DNA of 12,471 nucleotides from Actinomycetota bacterium (GTDB taxonomy: Bacteria; Actinomycetota; Acidimicrobiia; Acidimicrobiales; JAMCPL01), in NCBI GenBank assembly GCA_023379725.1, contig JAMCPC010000020.1, positions 25,168 to 37,638 of the forward strand, written 5' to 3'. Below are positions 1 through 5,212 of the stretch, piece by piece. Each line of letters begins with the position of its first letter. Position 1 is the first letter of the stretch. A program made the position numbers and the translations under genes. The notes below the pieces were generated by a model. That model made no database searches. It was not told the origin of the DNA and saw only the letters and a program-made list of their open reading frames with translations.

Positions 1-288
1 GCGTTCATCGCCCTGCTGCATGAGAACGACCCTGGTAACTCAAGTACCGATATGCCAATGTTCGTAGCCTACGGTAAAAAGGATATAATTATCCCGAACT
101 CTGCGTACCAATCCTTCATCCATAAAGCCTGCCACAGTGATCCAGCTGGAGTACGCACCTTCGTATCTCCCAGTGCAGGACATGGAACGATCCTACAGGC
201 CGCCCAATCGTCGGTAGAAAGATGGATTCAGAACATATCGGCAAAAAGAAATATATCCTCCAACTGTACCAAATCGATCAACTATTGA
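1..288 (+). CDS. Secretory-lipase-like alpha/beta hydrolase, C-terminal fragment
   Basis: The frame is open from the first base and ends at TGA 286-288, giving the last 95 residues of a protein that starts outside the window. I see the two late elements of an alpha/beta-hydrolase triad: Y-G-K-K-D followed by I-I-I-P (Asp28 of the fragment) and S-A-G-H-G (His61), with a Cys-containing stretch between them. This arrangement matches the end of the secretory lipase (LIP) family, which hydrolyses acylglycerols or esters outside the cell. The nucleophile Ser and any signal peptide would lie upstream. It is the only protein gene on the plus strand and converges on prmC. In mycobacterial relatives prmC is followed by other genes, so this hydrolase marks a break in the conserved order. 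The Ser/Asn/Lys-rich tail of about 18 residues is not conserved-looking. Substrate is unknown. Confidence 0.72.
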   Translation, partial: AFIALLHENDPGNSSTDMPMFVAYGKKDIIIPNSAYQSFIHKACHSDPAGVRTFVSPSAGHGTILQAAQSSVERWIQNISAKRNISSNCTKSINY

Positions 289-319
289 TAATCCGATATC
301 ATTCATAGTATGTACCCAG

Positions 320-439
320 GAGCGTGGGATAGAATCGTACTACGATATAAATTAAATACAAGATATTGTGGTTGCCTTACGGCGGAGCCACAAGATATAG
401 GGTTACCGGGTTAGCAGTCGGGGACTCTGTCCCACGCTC
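320..439. repeat. 120-bp inverted-repeat element between convergent lipase and prmC
   Basis: The left arm 320-336 (GAGCGTGGGATAGAATC) and the reverse complement of 423-439 (GAGCGTGGGACAGAGTC) match at 15 of 17 positions. The unit is flanked on both sides by CCAG (316-319 and 440-443), which could be a 4-bp target duplication. In plus-strand RNA the arms pair at 16 of 17 positions, counting one G-U. The right arm lies inside prmC and encodes its last nine residues up to the stop at 411-413. Looser matching could extend both ends to TAGT (306-309 and 447-450). It may be a MITE-like insertion, or an old bidirectional termination structure. No ORF inside it. Confidence 0.5.
366..393 (-). terminator. 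Candidate terminator downstream of prmC
   Basis: Read on the minus strand, TTGTGG and CCACAA form an outer six-pair stem and GCC/GGC an inner one. They close a GTAA (GNRA-type) loop and are followed by a T-rich stretch without a clean T run. It starts 18 nt after the prmC stop and lies inside the inverted-repeat element. It could also stop the convergent lipase transcript. Confidence 0.45.
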
Positions 440-1343
440 CCAGTCCACTAGCAATTAGCACCCTAGGGCGTCCGCACAAATCCTCCTTGACGGCAATATC
501 CTGAAAACCAGCCACAGCTGCCATGTCTGCTACAATGCCAGCTTGTGATGGGTCGATCTCCAGTACGATACAGCCATTGGGCATAAGCCACTGCGGAGCA
601 CCATCGATCAAATGACGGTAACACTCTATACCACTATCGCCACCTACCAGGGCAATCTCGGGTTCATGCTCCTTTACCGTAGACTCCAATCCATTCCACT
701 GATTGCGAGAAATATAGGGCGGGTTGGAGACGATAACTGAGAATCTGCCCTTTGCCTCTGCTGGTAATGCTTCATACCACGATCCATGTCTTAAACTGAT
801 CAGCTCAGTCATCTTCGGTTGCAAGCGTGCTATAAGCTCCATATTCTCTCGTGCCAATTCAAGTGCATCATACGATATATCTGTTGCAACTACAGATATA
901 TCTACCTCGGGGTATCGCTGATTTATTTCGCTGGCAATAGATAGAGCAATGGCTCCAGAGCCCGTCCCAAGGTCTGCCACCAGTAAACTCTCTCCATGCG
1001 TTCTATCGATCGCAGCCTCTGCCACTCTATCGATCGCAGCCTCTGCCACTATCTCAGTCTCAGGTCTGGGTATCAGTGCGCGTCTGTCACAGGCCAACTC
1101 AATCCCTCTGAAGCTCCATTTGCCGATAACGTACTGCAATGGCTCCAAACCACGTATACGATCAATCGCCTCGCTCAATATAGCCGACTGCGTGGTAGTC
1201 AGGCATATACCTGGATCTAGCACTACTTCGGTGCTGCTATACCCGATAAGTTCCTCAGTAAGCCAGTAGGCGATCTGCAACGAGCCTGTTACCTCCACAC
1301 ATTGGAGTATGGCATCCTTCAGGGTCATTTCACTCATAGCCAA
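411..1343 (-). CDS. prmC: Peptide chain release factor N5-glutamine methyltransferase
   Basis: PrmC (HemK) methylates the Gln of the GGQ motif of class-1 release factors using S-adenosylmethionine; its substrate RF1 is encoded just upstream. Visible are the N-terminal helical domain, the conserved R-P-E-T-E segment (93-97), the SAM loop D-L-G-T-G-S-G (124-130) and the catalytic N-P-P-Y (207-210). At 310 aa it is longer than the usual roughly 280. The excess comes from an eight-residue tandem duplication (99-114) and a C-terminal tail after the usual V-L-I-A end. The start is uncertain: TTG 1343 follows an in-frame stop, ATG 1337 and ATG 1328 are alternatives. A strong AGGAGG at 1361-1366 is 17 nt from TTG 1343, but a small CGG-ACTT-CCG hairpin between them could shorten this. 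prfA ends 200 bp upstream, beyond a TIR element. Identity is firm; the start is not. Confidence 0.95.
   Translation of the reverse strand: MAMSEMTLKDAILQCVEVTGSLQIAYWLTEELIGYSSTEVVLDPGICLTTTQSAILSEAIDRIRGLEPLQYVIGKWSFRGIELACDRRALIPRPETEIVAEAAIDRVAEAAIDRTHGESLLVADLGTGSGAIALSIASEINQRYPEVDISVVATDISYDALELARENMELIARLQPKMTELISLRHGSWYEALPAEAKGRFSVIVSNPPYISRNQWNGLESTVKEHEPEIALVGGDSGIECYRHLIDGAPQWLMPNGCIVLEIDPSQAGIVADMAAVAGFQDIAVKEDLCGRPRVLIASGLGAWDRVPDC
1002..1049. repeat. Perfect 24-bp tandem duplication inside prmC
   Basis: Units 1002-1025 and 1026-1049 are identical. Because 24 is a multiple of three the frame is kept and the protein gains a second V-A-E-A-A-I-D-R block, in the linker between the N-terminal domain and the SAM loop. 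Confidence 0.95.
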
Positions 1344-1347
1344 TCAT
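1330..1347 (-). other. Five-codon mini-ORF overlapping the prmC start
   Basis: ATG 1347 opens a reading M-I-G-Y-E followed by TGA at 1330-1332, out of frame with prmC and overlapping its candidate starts. It is the start nearest the AGGAGG at 1361-1366, though 13 nt away is long. It may be chance, or may deliver ribosomes to prmC by reinitiation. Confidence 0.2.
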
Positions 1348-1360
1348 ATACGGAAGTCCG

Positions 1361-1366
1361 CCTCCT
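1361..1366 (-). promoter_or_regulatory. Shine-Dalgarno upstream of prmC
   Basis: Minus-strand AGGAGG lies between the TIR element (which begins at 1381) and the prmC start. Spacing is 13 nt to the mini-ORF ATG, 17 nt to TTG 1343 and 23 nt to ATG 1337, all longer than optimal unless the intervening CGG-ACTT-CCG folds. Confidence 0.6.
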
Positions 1367-1380
1367 ACAAGAAAGACTAC

Positions 1381-1546
1381 TAGTGGTCTGTCTCGTAAAC
1401 AGCGTGACGTCATCCGGCAAGTCAGGGGTGTCATCTGGCAAGGCCGAGGACGAAGGCGTAACTGGAGCTACGTCCAGGACAAGAACGCCGTCAGGGGTGT
1501 CATCTGGCTGGTAAAAACCCATGGTTATTTACGGGACAGGCCACTA
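1381..1546. mobile_element. 166-bp MITE-like element with terminal inverted repeats
   Basis: The left end 1381-1399 is TAGTGGTCTGTCTCGTAAA and the reverse complement of the right end 1528-1546 is TAGTGGCCTGTCCCGTAAA, 17 of 19 identical. In plus-strand RNA both differences become G-U pairs, so all 19 positions could pair. The last three bases (1544-1546) are the prfA stop codon, TAG. Inside are two copies of a 19-bp direct repeat (1421-1439, 1490-1508) and a related piece at 1409-1420. No transposase is present. The ends look like insertion-sequence termini, but I cannot assign a family. A clear target duplication is not seen; ACTA flanks occur but are offset by one base. A related element lies at 5100-5212. 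Confidence 0.6.
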
Positions 1547-2638
1547 ACTAATTGCCAATGGCTCGCCGATCAGGGAGCTATCCAACAACTGACGCGACCT
1601 CTCGTCGGCGAGCAGAGCATCCACCAGCTCATCGAGATCTCCTGCCAACACCCTGTCAAGTTTGTACAGGGTCAGTTTGATTCTATGATCAGTCACCCTA
1701 TTCTCCTTGAAGTTGTACGTTCTCACCTTCTCCGAACGACCGCCACCACCTACCTGACTCTTTCGCAGCATGGACTCCTCCCCTTCTTTCCTCTCCTGCT
1801 CAAGCTGGAGCAACCTGGAGCGAAGAACCTGCATAGCCTTTGCCCTGTTCTGGATCTGGCTGCGCTCTTCCTGCATAGATACCACAAGCCCTGTAGGTAT
1901 ATGCGTGATACGTACAGCTGAGTCTGTCGTATTCACCGACTGACCACCCGGACCAGTGGAGCGGAATACGTCTATACGCAATTCAGAGGGATCGATCTCT
2001 ATCTCCAGTTCCTCTGCAACGGGCAGTACGGTGACTGTAGCTGACGACGTATGCACCCTCCCCTGGGATTCAGTTATCGGCACCCTCTGCACCCGATGAG
2101 GTCCACCCTCGTGTTTCAAACGTTGCCAGGCATCATCACCGCTGACTATGATCACGGCTTCATTTATGCCATCCTGTTCCGATGGACTCAACGAGATTAC
2201 CTCGTGCTTCCACTTTCTACGATCAGCATAGCGTAGGTACATCTCGAATAGATCCTTGGCAAAGAGATTGGCTTCCTCCCCACCTTCTGCACCTCGTATC
2301 TCCATCATGACATCCCTACCGTTGTTTGGATCCTTGGGGATCAGCGCCTCTCTCAGATCCTGCTCGCACCTTTCAAGACAATTGCCGGCATCTTCTACTT
2401 CAAGCCTGGCCAATTCTCTCTCATCGCCAGAGAGGTCATTGTACAACTCTTTGGCAGCATCAAGATCGTTTTGGGCATCGCGAAGACGCCTTACTATAGC
2501 TACAATGTCTTCAAGCTCTTTGAAGCGCTTTGAAAGAACTTTCAACTTGCCCGGCTGGGACAGTACCTTCTGATCAGATAGTTGATCAGCTATTGCATCG
2601 CGTTCAGCCTCATATTTTTCTAAATTTGGAACATCCAT
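1544..2638 (-). CDS. prfA: Peptide chain release factor 1 (RF1)
   Basis: RF1 enters the ribosomal A site at UAA or UAG and triggers release of the finished peptide. The 364-aa product has the N-terminal helical domain with coiled-coil-like heptads (about 1-100) and the decoding tripeptide P-I-T (187-189; the P-x-T of RF1, which distinguishes it from SPF-type RF2). It also has the catalytic G-G-Q (231-233), the Y-N-F-x-E-N-R-V-T-D-H-R segment (308-319) and a short divergent tail. ATG 2638 is 26 nt after the rpmE stop; the ribosome site is weak (GGGA very close to the ATG). Its own stop, TAG 1544-1546, is the terminal triplet of the TIR element. Thus RF1 must read UAG to finish its own synthesis. 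prmC, which methylates its GGQ, follows. Length and motifs are normal. Confidence 0.97.
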   Translation of the reverse strand: MDVPNLEKYEAERDAIADQLSDQKVLSQPGKLKVLSKRFKELEDIVAIVRRLRDAQNDLDAAKELYNDLSGDERELARLEVEDAGNCLERCEQDLREALIPKDPNNGRDVMMEIRGAEGGEEANLFAKDLFEMYLRYADRRKWKHEVISLSPSEQDGINEAVIIVSGDDAWQRLKHEGGPHRVQRVPITESQGRVHTSSATVTVLPVAEELEIEIDPSELRIDVFRSTGPGGQSVNTTDSAVRITHIPTGLVVSMQEERSQIQNRAKAMQVLRSRLLQLEQERKEGEESMLRKSQVGGGGRSEKVRTYNFKENRVTDHRIKLTLYKLDRVLAGDLDELVDALLADERSRQLLDSSLIGEPLAIS

Positions 2639-2663
2639 ATCCCAATCAGACTAACTGCCTGGA

Positions 2664-2669
2664 ATTATA
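2664..2669 (-). promoter_or_regulatory. Candidate -10 box for prfA
   Basis: A perfect TATAAT on the minus strand overlaps the rpmE stop codon, with TG immediately before it. It would start transcription about ten bases before the gap ends, giving prfA a very short leader. No convincing -35 is seen, so prfA may simply be co-transcribed with rpmE. Confidence 0.3.
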
Positions 2670-2889
2670 CAGTCTTTTTGCGACGTTTGGCAGCATTACC
2701 GTACCTGCGATTGAACCTTTCTACGCGCCCTCCGGTATCGACCAATTTTTGCTTGCCGGTAAAGAAGGGGTGGCACTGGTTACATAGTTCTATATGCAAC
2801 TCAGCCTTCGTCGATCGTGTCGTAAATTGATTTCCACACGAACAGGTAACAACAGCTTCACCATATTGAGGATGTATATCTTGCTTCAT
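2665..2889 (-). CDS. rpmE: 50S ribosomal protein L31, zinc-binding type
   Basis: L31 is a small large-subunit protein bridging to the small subunit. The 74-aa sequence carries the zinc ligands C16-x-C18 and C36-x-x-C39, the N-terminal I-H-P segment and the conserved H-P-F-F-T-G-K-Q (40-47), so it is the zinc-containing (C+) form rather than the cysteine-free paralogue. The tail is basic (R-R-K-K). ATG 2887-2889 has a good Shine-Dalgarno AGGAGA four bases upstream. It lies between rho and prfA as in other actinobacteria. No Zur-like palindrome is seen upstream, as expected for the zinc form. Confidence 0.97.
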   Translation of the reverse strand: MKQDIHPQYGEAVVTCSCGNQFTTRSTKAELHIELCNQCHPFFTGKQKLVDTGGRVERFNRRYGNAAKRRKKTV

Positions 2890-2893
2890 TGAT

Positions 2894-2899
2894 TCTCCT
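2894..2899 (-). promoter_or_regulatory. rpmE ribosome binding site
   Basis: Minus-strand AGGAGA is four bases before the rpmE ATG. It is the clearest well-spaced Shine-Dalgarno in the window and fixes the start. Confidence 0.75.
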
Positions 2900-2937
2900 A
2901 TCTTTATTATAAAGGGTTATAAGGGCGGTATATATTC

Positions 2938-2943
2938 ATTATA
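2938..2943 (-). promoter_or_regulatory. Candidate -10 box for rpmE
   Basis: A perfect TATAAT on the minus strand would start transcription near 2931, about 42 nt before the rpmE ATG. The -35 position (2961-2966, GCCACT) is poor. A second TATAAT at 2906-2911 is too close to the ribosome site to be useful. It lies in the downstream copy of a 17-bp duplication. Confidence 0.4.
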
Positions 2944-2971
2944 AGTAGCTACAGAGACTAAGTGGCTACAG
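2938..2971. repeat. 17-bp tandem duplication spanning the rho stop
   Basis: On the minus strand, CTGTAGCCACTTAGTCT (2971-2955) is followed directly by CTGTAGCTACTTATAAT (2954-2938), 13 of 17 identical. The first copy contains the last rho codon and its TAG stop; the second ends in the rpmE -10 candidate. Confidence 0.65.
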
Positions 2972-4879
2972 GGGCGGTGCCGGCCCCTTTGCAATATCAG
3001 CCAGAAAATCATCATTACTCTTGGTGCTTCTAATCTTATCCATCAACAACTCCAGTCCTGCAGCTGCGCTACCATCAGCAGCCAGAACATTGAGTACCCT
3101 CCTTAGTTTCCAGACCTGTTGCAACTGCCCGGGACTGAACAACAGCTCTTCGTGACGGGTCGAACTGGCGTTTACATCAATAGATGGGTATAGCCTGCGC
3201 TCGGCCAAGTGTCTATCCAGACGTAGCTCCATGTTACCCGTCCCCTTGAACTCTTCGAATATAACTTCATCCATCTTCGATCCTGTCTCTACCAGGGCCG
3301 TCGCCAAAATCGTGAGTGAACCACCCTCTTCTATATTGCGTGCTGCACCAAAGAACCTCTTTGGTGGATATAGAGCACCGGAATCCACACCTCCGGACAT
3401 GATTCTACCTGTAGCGGGCTGTGCCAAGTTGTAAGCACGGGCGAGTCTGGTAATACCGTCAAGAATAATTACTACATCCCTACCCAGCTCTACCAACCTT
3501 TTTGCCCTCTCAAGAGCGAGTTCAGCGACTGTAGTATGTTCATCACTTGGCCTGTCAAATGTGGACGAGACTACCTCACCCTTTACCGACCTGCGCATAT
3601 CGGTGACCTCCTCAGGGCGTTCGTCGACTAGAAGCACCATAAGATGCACCTCGGGATTATTGATCTCGATAGACCGAGCAATCTGCTTCATAACGGTAGT
3701 CTTACCGGCCTTTGGTGGCGACACGATAAGCCCTCGCTGTCCCTTGCCTATAGGGCAGAGTAGATCGACTATCCTGGCAGTAAGCACATTGGAACCTGTA
3801 TCCCCTGGGACCTCCATTGTCAGTCTCTGATCAGGGAAAAGTGGAGTAAGCGATTCGAACTTTGAACGTCCCCTTATCTCATCGGCGACCTTTCCACCCA
3901 CGGTATCAATATGTATGAGTGCCGGATATTTTTCATTATTTATTGCTGGTCTTGCCTCCCCTTCTATCCAGTCACCCTTGCGAAGAGCAAATTTCTTGAC
4001 CTGACTTATAGAGACATAGACGTCCTTGGCGCTCGCCAAATAACCTTCGGAACGGATGAAACCGTAACCTTCATCCCTTAAATCAAGGACTCCTGTTGTA
4101 GCCATAAGCTCGCCGTCGTAGGTATCAGGCTGGGTAGCCTGCATCTCTCCGTTGGCCTTATCCGGTCTGTCCTTCCCTCTTTTCCTGCGATTTCGCCTAC
4201 TGGGTGAGCTGGCCTGCTGTCCATGATTCTGGCTCTTCTGGTGCACTTCGTCACCTGATTTTTTGGCAACTTCTTCTCTGTGAGATAGATCTGAGGTATC
4301 CGATGCAGCAGTAGTCTCGGACGCAGCACCGGACTTCTGGACATCGATTGACTCCTTCCCAGTGGCGGCGGTAGCGGCAGGCTCAGCTGCAACAGTAGAC
4401 TCTCCAGCAATAGCCGACTCTGCAACAGCGCCGGACTTCTGGGCGGCACCGGATTCGGAAATAGTACTGGATTCCTGGGTCACAGTTGACTCAGATAAGG
4501 CAGTATACCCCGATAGGGCACTGGATTCGGGTATGATGGGTTCTTGGGTAGCTGTCTCCTGCGCAACAGATTCTTGTGCGACGGGTTCTTGGGTAGCAAC
4601 TGTCTCTTGTGCGACGGGCTCCTGTGCGACGAATAGCCGCAACGTATCAGACTGATCTGCAATGCCAGAGTGCGGGACACTACCATTGGCTCCTGCATAC
4701 ATAGTACTTCCATCGCCGGTCGCATGGCCATCATTGACCTTTTCTAAAATCCTATCGACTATATCTGCCTTCTTAAGACGGACAGGTATTGATATCGACA
4801 GTGCACGCGCTATCTCTCTCAGCTCTTCTCGCTCTTTACGCTCAAGAACAGCCCTATCAGGATATTGCTCATCAGACAC
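2966..4879 (-). CDS. rho: Transcription termination factor Rho
   Basis: Rho is a hexameric RNA helicase-ATPase that pulls RNA polymerase off untranslated transcripts. In order, the 637-aa product shows a Rho_N helical domain (about 14-46), then a low-complexity Gln/Glu/Ser/Ala/Thr insertion (84-200) with repeated V-A-Q-E blocks. A basic patch (R-R-N-R-R-K-R-G-K, 228-236) and the cold-shock-like primary RNA site (262-310) follow. The motor has Walker A P-P-K-A-G-K-T (388-394), Walker B ending at D474, the Q-loop and the R-loop G-T-G-N-M. Long N-terminal insertions are typical of actinobacterial Rho. Unusually, D474 is followed by Gly where most Rho proteins have Ser. The start is GTG 4877-4879 with TGAGGT 11 nt upstream; stop is TAG. 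A leader with a candidate uORF suggests translational or attenuation control. Confidence 0.97.
   Translation of the reverse strand: MSDEQYPDRAVLERKEREELREIARALSISIPVRLKKADIVDRILEKVNDGHATGDGSTMYAGANGSVPHSGIADQSDTLRLFVAQEPVAQETVATQEPVAQESVAQETATQEPIIPESSALSGYTALSESTVTQESSTISESGAAQKSGAVAESAIAGESTVAAEPAATAATGKESIDVQKSGAASETTAASDTSDLSHREEVAKKSGDEVHQKSQNHGQQASSPSRRNRRKRGKDRPDKANGEMQATQPDTYDGELMATTGVLDLRDEGYGFIRSEGYLASAKDVYVSISQVKKFALRKGDWIEGEARPAINNEKYPALIHIDTVGGKVADEIRGRSKFESLTPLFPDQRLTMEVPGDTGSNVLTARIVDLLCPIGKGQRGLIVSPPKAGKTTVMKQIARSIEINNPEVHLMVLLVDERPEEVTDMRRSVKGEVVSSTFDRPSDEHTTVAELALERAKRLVELGRDVVIILDGITRLARAYNLAQPATGRIMSGGVDSGALYPPKRFFGAARNIEEGGSLTILATALVETGSKMDEVIFEEFKGTGNMELRLDRHLAERRLYPSIDVNASSTRHEELLFSPGQLQQVWKLRRVLNVLAADGSAAAGLELLMDKIRSTKSNDDFLADIAKGPAPPL
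4535..4640. repeat. Degenerate repeat tract in rho encoding V-A-Q-E blocks
   Basis: Imperfect units of 12 to 18 bases, with recurring tcttgtgcgacgg-type and ttgggtagc-type segments, encode V-A-Q-E-P, V-A-Q-E-S and V-A-T-Q-E-P blocks. They lie in the N-terminal insertion of Rho; all units keep the frame. Confidence 0.75.
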
Positions 4880-4890
4880 TTGGTTGTTTC

Positions 4891-4896
4891 ACCTCA
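4891..4896 (-). promoter_or_regulatory. rho ribosome binding site
   Basis: Minus-strand TGAGGT lies 11 nt before the GTG start of rho. The stop codon of the candidate uORF (4897-4899) directly abuts it, so a ribosome terminating on the uORF would cover this site. Confidence 0.55.
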
Positions 4897-4992
4897 TCAT
4901 TTCATATACTGCTCATTGCAAAAATCATTCTGAAAATTGTCATTTTGGCGACATTCCACATTGACATACGACCATCTCGCCAATCCTGACAT
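4897..4992 (-). CDS. Candidate 31-codon upstream ORF in the rho leader
   Basis: ATG 4990-4992 opens a frame of 31 codons beginning M-S-G-L-A-R-W-S-Y and ending Q-Y-M-K, then TGA 4897-4899. An AGGG lies about six bases before the ATG. The stop is adjacent to the rho Shine-Dalgarno, the ORF lies wholly between the candidate rho promoter and rho, and it is in a different frame from rho. The peptide is Asn-rich (six N), with two Cys and no membrane segment or signal. I recognise no homologue. Its likely role, if translated, is regulation in cis of rho translation or leader termination rather than a product of its own. The length is short enough to arise by chance. Confidence 0.35.
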   Translation of the reverse strand: MSGLARWSYVNVECRQNDNFQNDFCNEQYMK

Positions 4993-5025
4993 ACACGACC
5001 CTATTGAATGAGCTTGTACCGCTTG

Positions 5026-5054
5026 AATATACCGCCACACAGATTATTTAGCAA
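5026..5054 (-). promoter_or_regulatory. Candidate rho promoter
   Basis: Minus-strand TTGCTA (5049-5054) is followed after exactly 17 bp by TATATT (5026-5031). Transcription would start near 5019, giving a leader of about 140 nt that contains the candidate uORF. This is the best -35/-10 pair I found in the window. Confidence 0.5.
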
Positions 5055-5099
5055 CGGATAACCATATGATACACCAATTCAAGGGCGTGTGCAAGTTAT

Positions 5100-5212
5100 T
5101 AGTGGTCTGTCCCAGAAGATGCTCAGCGTATAGGTGGGTTGGATCAGGGAGCCTTCGTCCTAGCAAGCAGAACAAGGCAGAGAACAATGGCCACTTGCGG
5201 AACAGAGCACTA
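5100..5212. mobile_element. 113-bp MITE-like element with terminal inverted repeats
   Basis: The left end 5100-5118 is TAGTGGTCTGTCCCAGAAG and the reverse complement of the right end 5194-5212 is TAGTGCTCTGTTCCGCAAG, 15 of 19 identical. In minus-strand RNA (the thrC transcript) 17 of 19 positions can pair, two of them G-U. Its left end shares TAGTGGTCTGTC with the element at 1381-1546. Its last three bases (5210-5212) are the thrC stop codon TAG. No ORF I would trust lies inside, and no target duplication is visible. It occupies the place where relatives carry thrB. It fills 5100-5209 of the gap between thrC and rho; the rest of that gap (4880-5099) holds the rho leader and promoter. Confidence 0.55.

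Noticed and set aside
1409..1508. Possible CRISPR-like direct repeats
   Set aside because: Only two full 19-bp copies with irregular spacing, bounded by terminal inverted repeats and with no cas genes.
1334..1522. A 62-codon minus-strand frame across the first TIR element with P-D-D-T-P-D repeats
   Set aside because: The repeats follow from the DNA direct repeats, there is no Shine-Dalgarno, and the frame runs out of phase into the start of prmC. I treat it as non-coding element sequence.
2906..2911. A second perfect TATAAT before rpmE
   Set aside because: Transcription from it would start on the Shine-Dalgarno itself, so the upstream box is preferred.
4078..4449. A 123-codon frame out of phase within rho
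   Set aside because: It lies on the same strand as the low-complexity part of rho, where biased composition keeps alternative frames open; no motif and no start signal.
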